NCBI GenBank assembly: GCA_964019055.1 | Contig: OZ025211.1 | Location: forward strand, 3,914,835-3,978,834 | Source: Anthopleura xanthogrammica | Taxonomy: Eukaryota > Cnidaria > Anthozoa > Actiniaria > Actiniidae | Direction: 5' to 3' | DNA: 64,000 bases | Shown here: positions 1-12,844 of the stretch, piece after piece | How positions within the stretch are numbered: the first letter of the stretch is position 1 | How the letters are laid out: each line of letters starts with the position of its first letter | Translations under genes and position numbers: made by a program | The notes under the pieces: model-generated | The model's database searches: none | What the model was told of the DNA's origin: nothing | What the model saw: the letters and a program-made list of their open reading frames with translations, nothing else

Positions 1-239
1 TGTACAGGCTTAGCCTCGTTTATAAGTCATCTATTCAAAGGCACCATTAAAAGTCCATGGGATTGGTATTATTCAACTTGCACATTCTTTACATTACAGT
101 TGGCTGTTGCTAATGATTTGCATAAGTCAACCGTAACGTAAAGAATGTGTAAGTTGAACAATACCAATGTTTTGAAATCCCACGGACTTTTAATGATGTC
201 GTTGAATAGCTGACTTATAAGCGAGGCTAAGCCTGTACA
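1..239. repeat. Foldback / MITE-like inverted repeat
   Basis: The two halves are inverted copies of each other with arms of roughly 100-118 bp. The left end reads TGTACAGGCTTAGCCTCG and the right end is its near-perfect reverse complement. The arms differ by scattered substitutions and a 10-bp indel. The element may begin before the window edge. A degenerate relative of its right arm lies at about 8880-8965. It lies downstream of the first GRAMD4-like gene and codes for nothing convincing. Confidence 0.8.
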
Positions 240-579
240 AATGAGTCTGTGGTCTTCAAAAACAGCGGTTTCCATCGAATGTGAAACTGGAGTATTGGCC
301 TACCACGGCTGTTGCGGTTACCCTGCCTTACGTGGTTCTTGTTGTGTTTTGTTGTTGTACATAATTAGTTATTTGGCAAAGCTAATAGAATAAAATGAAT
401 AAAATAACTGAGGCCAGGGATATTCTAGTCTCCAAAGCCAAAGTGTTATCCCATGCTTTGTTCTCTGAGTCAATCAAAGACATGAAGTTTGGCCGATAGA
501 CCCGAATGGTGCTAACGAAAAGGAATGCAGGCGTGAAGAGTGCCAGGAAGTAAATATTTTCCAGATAATACCAGTCATT

Positions 580-3500
580 TCAATACTTCCCTTCACATGC
601 CCACGGCACTTTAGCTGCTTTACAAGTTGCAATTAAACTCTCCAAAAGCTCATCTCGTGTAAGTAGAGCTCCAAAAATGTACGGCTGAAAGGGAAAAAAA
701 AAGATTACCATATAGTACCGATCTCCTCTCGCTCCTATGGTAGTGGGAGAGACTTCAGTGCATGAAACAAAGACTGCATCTTCAAACATGTCAGCTAAAC
801 CACTTCTCAGTTGGGTCAGTTGGTTAAGATTTAGACTGATGCGCGAGAAGTTACAGGCTTTTGCCCCAGCCGAACCACAAACACTCGGGGTCTTTCAGTA
901 AGAAATGTGCTGCCATTTTAATAACCATATATTTGAAATAAAATGGTCAGATGCGCAAGTGGTACTGATGACCACGTAATACCATTCCCGTGTCTGACCA
1001 AAAGAGACATCCAGGAGGGCTGTCTTCTATACGAGTTAAAGCTGGAGCAAATTGAAGGTTAATAATGCGGAATACCTTGTAGGATCCTCTGATCTCGATT
1101 TTCATAGATTTCCCAGTACCTGGCATGATATTCATCGGCTGGTACTGAAGACAACAGGAGATATGTAATTGAGACTATGTGTAGAGTAATGGATTATACT
1201 TATACATTTTTCAGCAGAACTTTGCCTACTTTGTCATTATATATTATTATCATCCCAAACTATCATCACCAAAATCTTCATCACCATTACTATCATTACC
1301 ACCATCTTTATCATTATCATCATCGCTAAAAAATGGTATAACTTCATCTTCATCCCACACTGCCAGCCACCAGCCACTGTCTCTCTTTTCCTGGATAAAT
1401 TTTAGCTTAAAAGGCCATCCATATAGTCATCATTTCATTAACAGACTATATCGGTATTTCCTATTATAAACCTACGTTTATCACATCATCGGTTTACCCA
1501 CCTTTTCCGCACTTATTATTTCTTCCAGTTTAAGAACTACATGTTTAGATATGCCAAGCTTGTATCGCTCGAAACACAAGTAGCTGAAAAGGAAAAATAA
1601 AATGAAATGAAAAAAATAAAATGAAATGTCGAGATATTCAAGTTGAAGATGAGTTACTAAAGACGGTGTAGCAATGTATCTCAATAGACCATTTTCGAGA
1701 TGCGCGAGCGCTTTCAAAAATATGGCAGGCGCAGACATGATCTCGAGGCATTTTCGGGCAGCGTCAATAGCGCGCGTGATCTTGCCCAAAATTGCCTTTT
1801 TTCATGTCTGCGCCTGTGATATTTTTGAAAGCGTTCGCGCATCTCGAAAATGGTCTATTGACCACTTTGTAAACAAGCAGGGGACTGGGGCGAGTTTTGA
1901 ATTTTGATCTAATTAGCAAATTAGCCATTTGTTCTCGGTATGACAAGCTTTTCTCGAACCTTTCCTCTCTCCTAAATTAGTTTTGAACCCATGAAAACAA
2001 AATGAAAAATATCGCTTACTTTTGACTCAAGAAGAGTTTTCCCTGTTTCATTTTGGTCAGCGGTTTGTCCCTAGTCATCAATGTACAGCGATGGCCTTCT
2101 TCCCAAACTTTAACAGAATTAATATACAATAATGATGATCTAATCATCACAAAGGGCAGTAATAACCATACTGCAAGACTTGGTAACGAACGCTTGTGAT
2201 GTAATAACAGTACTGTGGGTTACCTGTGTTGGCTGAGCTGATTTGCATGATCTGTATGTTATGTTTGATCCTTTTGTATTTGTCAAGGCTGTCTGATCTA
2301 TATATATTATTTAGTCCGTTTTGGTCAGAAGCCTGTCTAGCTTGAGAGGTCTGACTTGTCTGTATGATCTGTGTATAGTCTGTCTGGTCTATCTGGTCTA
2401 TCTCGTCTGTTCGGTAAGAATTGCCTTTCAAGCCTGTGTGGTCTAGAGCAGTTTTCGTATGACTATGAAAAACGTGTCAGTGCCATGCCGTGTATGAAAC
2501 CTTTCGGCATTCGGTACTGTGTCAGTGCTGTGCCCTAAACGTGCTGTGTACCGTAACTTTTCAAACTCGAAGTCTGCTCTAACTAGCTTGTCTGCCTAGC
2601 GTGCATGACTGGACTGACTTGTCTGTATGGTCTATAAACCCCTTGCGCGTGACGTCAATGCAGCTCAATTTGGAGGACAAAACAAAAAAAAAAAAGAATT
2701 TCAATGTCCTGAGAATTGGAACCTATTGTTTTGTCTTCCAAATTGAGCTGCATTCCGACCTGCTGCAAGGGGTCTATACGCAGTCTGACTCACATATTAC
2801 TGGGTACTCTGTCAAAGGAATTTTCATCCTCACGCACAAGTCCGTCCAGCTCGTGACAAATTTCGGAGAATTGAGTTTTGGGGATTTAGGCGATGGTGAT
2901 GCATCTTCTGCGTCTACACTAAAGTGGAATTCTTTTTTCTTCTGCTTTTCCAAGTCAGCATCAGTTGGTAGTTCGTTCCAGAGACGAGCAAGGCCATCGT
3001 AACGCTTCTTGACCTGAACAAGCAGCAAAGAAAACGAGAAGATAATCTTACAGCAGGTTTCAATATTTCGCGAACTTAATAGTTGCGAGTTGTAACTTAC
3101 CTTTGGAAATTTAGTATAGATTGGCCTTACGATGAACAATTTGATTCCAGCTCCTATACCTGAAATAAATTCAGTCACTGTTGGTGATTCTCTAATGCTT
3201 TAGCCCTATCATTCTATCTTTAGGATGCCCACAAGGACCGCGGAGCATAGTTTTGAGTAGGGGGTAGGGTGGGAGGAGGGGGGGGGGGGGGGGGGGGGAG
3301 GACCGGGGGAATGTACTTACTCCTCCTACAAATTTGGATATTGAGGCTCTTGGAATCGCAACTTTAAGTGGTGCGGTTTTGAGGGGCAATTGCAACATAT
3401 TTATTGCATTAAAATCATGTCAAAGCTTTAGGCAACTCATAACAGAAAATAATTTTTGCCTAAAAACGTTCCTTTTGCTAGTATTTTAGAAGATGATGCA

Positions 3501-6500
3501 TCACACTTACCAGCAATCATGAAAAGTGTAGGACCGTCCAGCAAGGAAGTAGCAACAAAAGCAAGGCACATCCCGATGAAAAGCTTGTTGGTGGCTGGGT
3601 GTTGCCAGTTGAGAAGACTGTAGAGGATAACAGATATGACAAAAAAAACTTAGGAAATTAATATTATTATATATTTTGTATCGTGTAAATATACTTTGTT
3701 GGACTTATTTATTGTTGTCGTTATTGCTCCTTTTGTTTAACGTATTTTTCTTCTTTTGCTGCATTTAACATGTTACGTTGTTCTAGCTGCTGCTATTTGT
3801 TGCTGTTGATGTTGCTGTTGCTATTGCTGTTACAATTGCTGTTTACCAAATTACTTTTTGTTGCCGCTTCTATCAGTACTGGTGAATATTCGTGGTGTTG
3901 AATAATAGACAATTTAAATCTCTTACTACGCAACAACAAAAGGCTCAGAAAAAATCTGAGCTCAAAGATGGGATTTGAACCCACGACCTGCCGTACTCCA
4001 GTCGGATGCTCTACCACTGAGCTACTGGGAACTCTAACGGTGAGCTAAGGTCCACTTATGGGTTTTGACACGTGTACTTTGCTACACAGTCGCTACAGTG
4101 TCGTAATTTGTGAAATATATAACTAATGATGGAATAAGTATGTTGCTTTTGCCCTCTCATTAAAGCAGATTTCGTATGTGTGAAAAGTCATGTTTATGGC
4201 GGGGCGCGGACACGGCACCGAATGTCGAGTGTTCTCATACAGGGCACGGCACTGACACGGTCACGGCAAAGCGCGCGGTCTGTGCCGTAAGTTTTTTTAT
4301 AGTCATATAAAACTGCTCTAATATCCTTCAAGTAAAGACATTACTTACTTTTTCATCTTTTCCAGAGAATCAGCCACCTCACCTAAAGCATTCTAGAGAA
4401 ACAAAGCAGCATGTAAGACAAACATGAATAACTAACATGCATCGTTAAATTTAATACTACTGAATAAAGGAAAGGTGTGGTGATTTGTTGAACTTCCTTC
4501 TTCGTGCGACTAGGTTTCTTGCTATATACTAGTAACACCTACTTGTACTTTCTTTGCAACCTGTAAAACCAGTTGAAACCTGTCTGTCAGCTTCTTATCA
4601 TCATGAGGTGGTGGCGGCTGTTAACGAAAACAAACGAGTAATATGTCACAATGTGTTGTTTTAATGTTTTACCATCCTAGTTATATCATTCAGTTAATCA
4701 ATCGTTCGGGCATATGTGCCCATCATCAGGATCGCACAGCAACATAAAACACCTATCTTGCAAAGAAAATTTGAAGTGACAATATGGTTGCAGGAGTTCT
4801 AGATTGGGTAAAAACTGGAGAGGATGTCTGGGTAAAAGGATAGACTCGGTAAAAAATAATAATTTCTGAGCATGCGCAGCAACCTACCTCCTCCTTCCAC
4901 TTGAGTCCAAACCTGTCAGCAAGGCCACTGAAATGTGACAAATTCAAAAACATGTTTTAGGCTACGTTTACACGGACCCGGTTTCATTTGAACACGGTTT
5001 CATGAGCATGAAACCGGGTCTAAAATGATACGGTTACAGAGCGTTTACACGGAAACGGTATGAAGTATTAGTCTCAGCCAGTGTTTTCAAAACACCACGT
5101 TCTCATGACATATTCAACCGATGTCGTGTAAACGCAAGGCGTAACCGAGTAGAAAATAACCACGTGAAACCGCATCCGTGTAAACAGGGCCTTACAGTAG
5201 ATCACTTCCTGGAAAGTACTTTTCCTTGCCTGGATTGCGATCAATGCAAGTTACTGAAAAATGGTAAAAAAGATATGCATGTTTACATACCTAGCATAGA
5301 AATAATTTGAAGACAGCTGCAAAATAACCATGAGTATTATCAAAGGAAGTAAGAAGCCATGGATTACAGCAAACATGTACACCTTGGAAGCAAATATAAA
5401 AATAACAACAGTCATTCAAGGAATTTTTAAAGCTAAAAATGATGGTAGAAGATTTTGTAGAAATTCACCATTTTCCATACATCGGTTCACAGCTGGTCAC
5501 ACACCAAGCATCCAATCGAAGCTGCATGCAAGGTAGTTTGAAAGGATTATTTAAATTTGAACCTTGTAGCCTCGACTGAATGCTTTGTGTTTGACCAGTG
5601 AACCGATGTATGGAAAGTGGTGAATAATATGTAGCTCGAATCTTACAACTTTCGTTGCTAGGGAAGGTGATGGTAGGCAAGGTGATAGATGGTAGGGATC
5701 CAACAAGCAAGGCACTCCGTTGTTTAACTCACCAAAAATGTCGTAACTGATGCCACTGGAGTTGACCAGGTTAATACATCAATAACAGGTTGTACAAAAC
5801 CAGTGAGCGGCTGGGCTCCAGTTTCTGACAAAAAGGAATTCATTGTGTTCATGACATTGAATTTTCTGCAGTTTAAATTAGCTGTAGCTTGGGTAAAATG
5901 TATCTAAAAAATCGATAACTTACTGCATCTGTTGATATTTTCTTTCAATCTGCGAATCAAATCAAACAAGTGTTAATTAGCGAATAGAACAACACTTTTT
6001 ATGGACATGTGTTGCTAAAAACTCCCTATCCCTCCCCACCCCCTTTCCCAAACGAAGGAGACGCATGAGTAACCACAAAATCCTGACCCTAGATTCACCA
6101 TTGGGAAATTTTAGATAGACCTTTTCCAAAATTTACATGGATTACCATGAAACAAAGGTTTCAAATACTCCAATCTCGACTTGGAAGGGTTGCGTCATCA
6201 AGCGCATTAGGGAAAGGTCTCAGTGTAAGAGTCGTGATTAAGAAAATAACTTTTGTATTTACGTGATAACTGATAGAGCATCATCGTCATCATCTTTCTT
6301 TTTCCTTGTTTCTGGATCTTCGTTCACAAAATCCCACAGCCTGTCCACAACCTAAACGATAATGAAACGTTAGCCCTTTTTAAAACTGTTCTGAGTTTTG
6401 GGTCATTCTGTAGAATTATTTACCTTGGGCTTAATTTTATCCCATTTCAGACCATGCCATTCCCGAGAATATATTTATTTATTTAACAGTCGGAAAGCAT

Positions 6501-9500
6501 TAGAAGACACACAGATATATATACAACTCAAAGAATCTTATTCTCAAGGGAATGACACATGATCTGTCAAGCTTAAAGGGCGTCTCAAAGCAAAGCAAAG
6601 GTAAGATACGAGGGGCGCAAGGAGGAACTTTGAGACAGAGTCAAGTTGAACCTTGCTTCATATCATTAAGACGCAGACACATGGGGCAACATTGTGCGCA
6701 ATATTGCAGGCAATGTTGCTGAAGTAGGATCGTTTTCTACTTTAGCAACATTACGTGCAACAAACTGCGTCGTGTGACATGGCTCGCAACACCGATTGCC
6801 TGTAAAAATTGTGCGCAATGTTGCACAGTTTGTCCGTAACTTAAAGGGAAAACATTACGCACAAGTACAAAAGGTCTATTGCTGCTTTTAATTGAAAACT
6901 AACCGTTTCTACGATCATCTTCTTATATTCTTGAAGAACTGCAAATGTTGAGAAACTTTCCTTGTCTTCTGGAAATTGCAGAAAAAAAGTAAAAACCGTG
7001 AGATTTGGTCATGATTGTTTCACGACAATGATTCACTACAATTCAGTTGTCAAAAGCTGAGAAGCATAAATTATTCGCTTCCACTTCAATGAGCTACTGC
7101 AGTTTAAGTCTACGGCGGCCGCCATAGCGATAACACGTTTTCCTTCTTGCATCACAAGATATTGAACATGGCATGGGTGGCAAGGCGATGACGTTCTCCA
7201 AAACGATGTAATACAATTTTAAGCTCACCGTTCTTAATAATATCAGGCGCCACAGCTGCAAAGTGTCCCTCGTCAAAGTTGAATACCAGCGTATCATTTT
7301 CTTGCCGATTGTCATCATTCGTCCTGTCTCCAGCTTCCCCAAAGGAACTTTCTTTCTGGTTGACGCTGGTCTCGAGATTTCTTGATCTTCGGTTAACTCT
7401 TCTACTAGCGTTTGATCTGAATGGTATTTAATGGCTGGGCTTAATAATGCATACCAACATGACATATTGCAATAAGTTGCTAGACACTGCTCCGTAGTTA
7501 GTAAAATTAAGTTCAAAGTTTTGGACTTCGATGCCATATGGTGTGTGTAAAAAAACGAATCGGAAAAAAATAATTAAATTTGTCACTATGGTGGAAGACA
7601 TCTGGGGAGGCTCTTACTGGGTGCTTGTAAACCCCTTTCCACGACAATGTTGGAAACAGTATCTCTGACGACGCAAAATTGGCCGTTTGGATCATAGCGT
7701 CATATACTACAACTACCAGAATTCTTTGCACCCTTTCTTTCGTTCAGTTAATTCACACCTACGATTGTCTTACTATTCTTGTGAGGGAATAAACAAGTTT
7801 GAAGAAAGCAAATTCGATAAGAAATCATGTAGTGCATGATAGTAAAATTGGTTACCTGGAGTGACAATTCCCCCTCTCCCTCCCCTCCCCCGACACAAGA
7901 ACCGTAGCCCCGGCTCGATCGGGTCAAATCATATGGGAGTTGAGTTTGTTTGATGTGTTGTTCTCTCCTGTGCCACGAGGGTTTTCTCCGGGTACTCCGG
8001 TTTCCTCCCTCCGTAAAAATCAACATGTGAGTTGAGTTGTATACATAGAATATATAATGTAGTGGTAGTGTGTGTGAGTGACAGTGGGCCAAATTGGAAA
8101 CCAGTATTCATTTACTGAATTTGTATCCCACTATATAAAAAAAGCGATTTATTTATCCACCCACAACAAGAACATGTCGATTATCACTTATTATGTAGTG
8201 CAGATAAAGAAATACGTGTGCCAACCTCCTGAGGGAAGAATTCTTTGCTTTGTTTCTCATGAACTCCAGTTTGTCCGTGAGTTCACTCGTCTTTGTTTTC
8301 TCTTCTTCAAGATCTTGAAGAAGCACGTCCAGTTTAAGGTTTTCCAACTTCTTAAGTTTTTCACCTGGGAAAAGAATATCAAATTGTTACCATAGCGTTG
8401 AGCAAACCCTACCCTGAAACGTGGAAACCTGTGTCAAGTATGGTAAGCAAACCTTGAAATTCCGGTTGTCATATATGGAGCGCTCCAGCGAAAGGAAATT
8501 CTCCTGAAATTTCTACCGTTCGATGTTTTTGGGCCAGCTAACGCCGGAGCCTGAGAGTGGATAACCTCTGGACCTAGGGTAATGTTTTTGACACAATATG
8601 GCGCCGAAAATGTGAGAGAAATTCTATGTAAATTTTTTAATGTCAGGATAACAGAAATACCCTATAAGTAAGTTTTATTTATGCACTACTAAACCTGCTA
8701 AATGGTACCGAAATGAAGGGATACCAATGATTTCCTCTTTTTCGAAGGGTCAAGAAAAAAGGGAATTCTATACCACACTACTGGTGTGCTGGTAAGGGGA
8801 AGGAAGTTTAGATACCTTGCTTTTACCGTTTTTAATTCAAAAACCATAAATTCAAAATCATGAGCACCTTCCCTAAATTTGACATCTCCCACAGACTTTT
8901 ACTGAAATGGTGACTCAGATAAATAGCTTATGAGGCTAAACCAGTACTGATTAGTCTTTTGGCATCAAAAACATGTACAGCGACATACGTCGAATGAGAA
9001 AGATAACTATTTTGAATATTCAACTCTATTTCCTAGAACTGCGATGATTGGGTAAAAATGAGTAAATCAATTCGCGCTATTTCGGTTTAGCCATTGTTTG
9101 GCCAGATTCAGTTCACTTCCTTTCTTTCTGTTAAAACTTATTTCTTATTCGGCCTTGGAGTAGCTCAAAAATGAAGATTTTAATACTTGTGATAAGTCGA
9201 AGAGGAAGTTAATTACTCAATTAGAAGTTGCTAATTGGAAAAACGACATTAAATACCTTGCTTTTACTCAGTTCCTTTGGTTCCTTATTTAAAAACTGCC
9301 ATTGTAGCTGATGCAATTGAATTAATGGAATAGAAACGGAAAGGATTGTCAATGGAACCACCAAAACCTTCATGCATTTATTGATAATAATGTCATGTTT
9401 CAGAATATCCGTTAGGGACAACTGACACTTTAATTTCCCTTTAAGCTTCCCCACGGGACACCAAAACCAACAGTGAACCCTAATAGTAGGATCACTCTAT

Positions 9501-10611
9501 CTTATGAGAGACGGTTTACACAAAGGTAGAGTGACCCTGGTGCTTGGGTCAAGTCTTTTGTTTTCTTTCTCCATGAAACACCAAAACAATAGTTAGCCAT
9601 AGCAGTAGGGTCCCTATCTCCAAGTAACTGAATAGGGCTTTAAATAGGGCATTTCATATTGTTCATGATCTTCATCGGCTTAAGAAAAATAATAATTGAT
9701 GATTAATAAAAAGTAATTGCAGTTTTGAATTATTTATGTTGTCCATTAAATTGAATGCTTCGCTTGTGCCTAATTACAGTGATTAAAGAAATTATTCAAG
9801 CAGACACTTCATTTTGCTGAAGAACTTTCCAGAAACAAAAACAATACATAATAAATAATATTAATAATATCCTTGTACGTATATAAGTATAATTATATAA
9901 CTTACTTGTCTCTTGTTCTTTAATCATAGTTTCAACGAGTTGTTGTTGCAACTGCACAAGTTGGGTTTCATAAATTTCTCTCTCTGTGTAGCTATTCCCT
10001 TCCTCGAGATGGTCTAGATCCAACTTCATTTTGACCTCAGGGGTAGACACGTTGTTTGAATTATCCTCCGATGCCGATTCTTTTCCATCTGCTTCTTCGT
10101 TATCACTGCCAGATAGTTTTAACGATTCTTGGTGATTATCCGTATCCTCTTCCACCTTTAACGAGGGTTTATTTGATGTGACAGGGTCTACATTACCATC
10201 TTCATACCATTCATCAGATTCTTCTTGCTGTTTGCTCTCGTTCTCAGACATTCTTTCTTCAAAATCAGACACTAAATCTTCTGAGCACTTCCCTGGTTTT
10301 TCGTCTATATATTCTAAATTTGTTTGTGCTGTCTCACAAAGGGCACTGTCTGCAGCTGAATCATCTCCTAACTCTTCTCCTTGGCCATCCAGTTTCTTAT
10401 AAACCAATAAAGTTGCTGCAGCACTTGTGTCTTGAAATGTACTGTTGTTTACTAGCAGCTCTGCGTCGTTAGATGACTTCACAAGATGTTCAACACTCGT
10501 ACTTTCCGAACCGTTATCAGTTAAAAGGCCATTTCCTTTTACAGCACTTGAAGAAGTCTTCCTTTCGCTTTTGTTTGAGATATTGTAAGATCTCCTTCGG
10601 TATGAGCTCAT
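580..10611 (-). CDS. GRAMD4: GRAMD4-like protein, copy A (18 exons, 761 aa)
   Basis: Exons in transcript order: 10611-9906, 8364-8226, 7416-7229, 6968-6904, 6351-6263, 5949-5924, 5824-5733, 5382-5291, 4927-4888, 4617-4543, 4392-4349, 3617-3511, 3159-3101, 3013-2794, 2107-2020, 1583-1502, 1144-1076, 684-580. They join in frame to 762 codons with stop, with GT-AG junctions throughout. Residues 1-235 are acidic and low-complexity and end in a coiled coil (EREIYETQLVQLQQQLV) that continues into exon 2. A hydrophobic segment near 436-465 follows a GRAMD4-type linker; another hydrophobic pair lies at about 523-565. The GRAM domain spans about 640-755 and includes EEGHRCTLMTRDKP, NYLCFERYK and PYIFGALLTRDELLESL. 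Family knowledge: GRAMD4 is a membrane-associated, mitochondria/ER-linked pro-apoptotic protein in mammals. The start is the first Met of exon 1. I see no disabling change. It is paired with a second paralogue at 17588-27997. Confidence 0.9.
1682..1860. repeat. MITE family 1, copy 1
   Basis: A near-perfect palindromic element bounded by CAATAGACCATTTTCGAG and its reverse complement, with inner arms that also pair (GCGCGAGCGCTTTCAAAAATAT). It lies in the intron between exons 15 and 16 of GRAMD4 copy A. A second copy with the same ends lies at 54628-54748. It is non-coding and probably a non-autonomous DNA transposon. Confidence 0.85.
2444..2582. repeat. MITE family 2 (GCAGTTTTCGTATG ends), copy 1
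   Basis: The ends AGAGCAGTTTTCGTATGA and its inverted counterpart flank a core built from repeats of GTGCCGTG-type words. Further copies lie at 4161-4321, 20241-20419 and 31503-31788, and a partial one at about 36534-36620. It lies in a GRAMD4 copy A intron. Confidence 0.75.
2632..2778. repeat. MITE family 3 (ACCCCTTGCAGCA ends), copy 1
   Basis: An inverted-repeat element with outer arms CCCCTTGC...GCAAGGGG and inner arms CAGCTCAATTTGGAGGACAA / its complement around an A-rich centre. Two more copies lie at 26801-26943 and 27065-27206. It sits just downstream of exon 14 of GRAMD4 copy A. Confidence 0.85.
3961..4032 (-). repeat. tRNA-like sequence (pseudo-tRNA or SINE head)
   Basis: On the minus strand an A box (TAGCTCAGTGGTAGAGCA) and a B box (GGTTCAAATCC) are correctly spaced, and the T stem GTGGG/CCCAT pairs. 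The anticodon stem is imperfect, with only three of five pairs, and I could not build a clean 7-bp acceptor stem. It therefore looks like a decayed tRNA or a tRNA-derived SINE head with an intact Pol III promoter, not a functional tRNA. It lies between exons 11 and 12 of GRAMD4 copy A. Confidence 0.6.
4161..4321. repeat. MITE family 2, copy 2
   Basis: The same terminal inverted repeats as 2444-2582 (GCAGATTTCGTATGTGTGAA at left, complement at right) with a GC-rich core of GCACGG words. It lies in the intron between exons 11 and 12 of GRAMD4 copy A, close to exon 11. Confidence 0.75.
4956..5197. repeat. MITE with GGCTACGTTTACACGG ends
   Basis: The left end TTAGGCTACGTTTACACGG is mirrored at the right by CCGTGTAAACAGGGCCTTA. 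Inner sequence repeats words such as CGTTTACACGG and AAACCG. It fills much of the intron between exons 8 and 9 of GRAMD4 copy A. It is non-coding. Confidence 0.75.
6676..6835. repeat. Degenerate inverted repeat
   Basis: Arms of about 40 bp containing CAACATTGTGCGCA and CAGGCAAT pair imperfectly with the reverse complement of the right side. It lies in the intron between exons 4 and 5 of GRAMD4 copy A. It resembles the CAACA-rich elements at 17893-18152 and 18304-18570, but family membership is not certain. Confidence 0.5.
7920..8075 (-). repeat. SINE-like repeat (CCGGAGTACCCGGAGAAAA)
   Basis: Read on the minus strand it contains GGAGGGAGGAAACCGGAG followed by ACCCGGAGAAAACCCTCG and an ACTCAACTC-type segment. 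Related sequence occurs at 24894-25140, 53938-54108 and 57832-57950. It lies in the intron between exons 2 and 3 of GRAMD4 copy A. Confidence 0.6.
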
Positions 10612-11429
10612 CGCAAAAAATGGCGAAGAAACTATGTCCTTGATTCCTTTGATGCTACTCTACAAAAATTCAGAAATATTTCTGGAACTCACGGTTAATT
10701 GTCACTGGAGCGAAAAGGTCAAAATAATGACGTTTCTGTTGTGTTTTGTCATTTCGTAGGGTGATATGATGATACAGTTTTATTTGATTTTCTACCGTAA
10801 AATAACGCCAACTGACCGTTTTACCGAATACCTAGCGAGAATAGAAATCAGTTACTTTTTTTATCTTCCCTAAAAAAGTTATTTTAAAACTTAGAGCTTA
10901 ATGCATTGTTCGGAAAAATGAAACGTTTTTATTATTTCTATTCTATCTCTGCCACTGTCTGCCCTTAAGAATATTCAGTAAATATACTATTACCAGTTTT
11001 GAAGTATTGATGGGTTGGTTGTGGGATGGGCATGGGATTTTCAAGGGGTTGGAAATTGGTTTAATGTACCTCGAAGGGGTCCCTGTGTCATATTGTGCCG
11101 CACCAACCTGCGGGCAAAATCTCAAATAAACATAAATTAACATATCATGTATATGCCATTTATGACTTTGGTTTTGATAAGAAGGCCAAATAATATAAAT
11201 AAATAAACAAAACAAAAAACAAAAACAAAACGAAAAAAGAACACTAGGAAAAAAGATACTGAAGGACAGAGGGAGGGGAGGGAGGGGAAAAAAGCAAGCA
11301 TGGATTATGGATGTACTTGATAACGAAATAAAAATATTATCTATTTTATTTACCATAATATACAATTACGTGCAAATTGCGCACTTATAAACATAATTAT
11401 TTATCCAAAATTTAGCACTTTCCTTATAG

Positions 11430-11700
11430 AAATGATATATGATATGTAGGCCTTTCTTAATATTTATGTATGAAATCCTTACCCTCACGTTCATGCAGCT
11501 CTGACCATATTTAATGTATTCGCATATTTCTATGCACGGACTTTTTTCTAGCAAACGAGTTTTTAAACGCCTTATTTGGTAAAACCAGCCAGCTTCGCAT
11601 CGAAAAGCCCGAGCATCTGGAAGTATGTGAATACATTAAATGTGGCCAAAGCTGCATGAACGCGAGGGTAAGGATTTCATGCATGATATTGAGAAAGGCC
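11430..11700. repeat. Inverted repeat interrupted by the BEL element
   Basis: About 115 bp at 11434-11550 is repeated inverted at about 11590-11700 with roughly 80% similarity by eye; both arms share GAAATCCTTACCCTC and TTCATGCAGCT, the second in complement. The spacer is about 40 bp. The right arm ends exactly at the BEL insertion point, so the retrotransposon landed in or at the edge of this foldback structure. Confidence 0.75.
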
Positions 11701-12087
11701 TGTTGAGGCTAACCTCAACAAGCCATCCAATCCATAGGTCCGCGTTTCATATTCCAGTTTCCGTTGCACCATCGTAATTTCCCGTAATGCTTTGCGCGCG
11801 AGGTATGTAGCATGTGCTCATATCGTGGTGTGTGTGTGTTCGCCTGTCGTGTCGTCAATTTGGTGAGTTTATCTAGTCTTTTTTGCATTTTATTTTCCTT
11901 GTATGTATTGTAATTTTGCTGTATTAATTGCTTTAGGTTTCACCGGGTTTTCCAACCGGGTTTCCACTGTGTTTTCCCACAATTTGTAAGCTAGAGAATA
12001 AAGTGTTTGTTTACATCCAAGTTGTGTCCGCGTAGAAACCAGATGACTCGACATTCCACCCGCATTCCTTGTATGTAGCCCGCTACA
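11701..12087 (+). repeat. 5' LTR of BEL/Pao element
   Basis: 387 bp, TG...CA ends, matching 16977-17363 base for base as far as I can read. It contains a possible polyadenylation signal (GAATAAAG) about 110 bp before its 3' end. Confidence 0.93.
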
Positions 12088-12103
12088 TTTAGTGAAACCA
12101 AAG

Positions 12104-12844
12104 ATGGACGATAAGGCTAGTGTTCTTCGAGCAAAGATCAGCGATTTGGACAGATCAAGAAGTGGATATTTGGCTGCGATCACTCGGGTTTGTAATAAAA
12201 TAGACGAAAAGTTGAGCGACTACAAGAATCTCGAAGTCATCCACGAGCTACATTCCAGACTGATCGGCGCCTTTGATCGTTATCAGCATTGTTGTCAACA
12301 GTATGCTAATTTACTAGACGAGTCCTGTGGAAAATATTTAAGCGTAATGGAACAATATCAAGCGCAACTAAAGAGAAAGAAAGATTACAGTGAGAAAATA
12401 AATCTGTTTACCGCTAGTGCTGTTGAAGTTGAAGTTACGAGACTCGAACAAGAAATCGCACGAACCGAAATGGAGATTCAAGAGACGCTAGAGATGAAAC
12501 AAAATACGAAAGACGACAACCCAATGTCACGCGAAGAGGATTTCGATGAAATGATCGCCTCGCTCGTTATACCACCCCCTCCTATGTTTTCAGATGTCGT
12601 CACGCCGGATCCACAAGTAGTTGACAAGCCCCCCTTTCTACAGAGATCAACAAAGTGTTACAGACTTCCCAAGTCAAGAGCTAGCTCCAAGAAGTACTCC
12701 ACAGACTTCGCCAGAGTTGGTTACCTCATCACCCGTGTATACATTCGCGAGTCCCCTGGACTCGCGTACTCCAAGGGCTCCACCCTACACGTCAACGCCC
12801 CTGTTTGCGTCGGCGTCCAAGACCACAGTCTTGCCGCTCATTGA
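12104..12844 (+). CDS. BEL element first ORF (gag N-terminal part)
   Basis: Starts at the first ATG after the 5' LTR (12104) and runs about 246 codons. The product is lysine/glutamate-rich with coiled-coil character (residues about 5-140) and then a proline-rich acidic stretch with four consecutive prolines. From about 12629 it overlaps the second ORF. The second frame is one base ahead, and its sequence after the C6 tract (12629-12634) continues the serine/proline-rich gag linker better than the end of this ORF does. The tail of this ORF is therefore probably out-of-frame translation after a single-base shift. Confidence 0.75.
   Translation: MDDKASVLRAKISDLDRSRSGYLAAITRVCNKIDEKLSDYKNLEVIHELHSRLIGAFDRYQHCCQQYANLLDESCGKYLSVMEQYQAQLKRKKDYSEKINLFTASAVEVEVTRLEQEIARTEMEIQETLEMKQNTKDDNPMSREEDFDEMIASLVIPPPPMFSDVVTPDPQVVDKPPFLQRSTKCYRLPKSRASSKKYSTDFARVGYLITRVYIRESPGLAYSKGSTLHVNAPVCVGVQDHSLAAH

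Noticed and set aside
2601..3002. 133-residue plus-strand frame
   Set aside because: Runs through a MITE and the antisense of GRAMD4 copy A exon 14.
3793..4017. 74-residue minus-strand frame beginning MVEHPTGVRQVV
   Set aside because: Its start is a translation of the tRNA-like sequence; the rest is CAA/AAC simple repeat.
3961..4032. Functional tRNA gene
   Set aside because: A and B boxes are intact, but the anticodon stem and acceptor stem do not pair properly.
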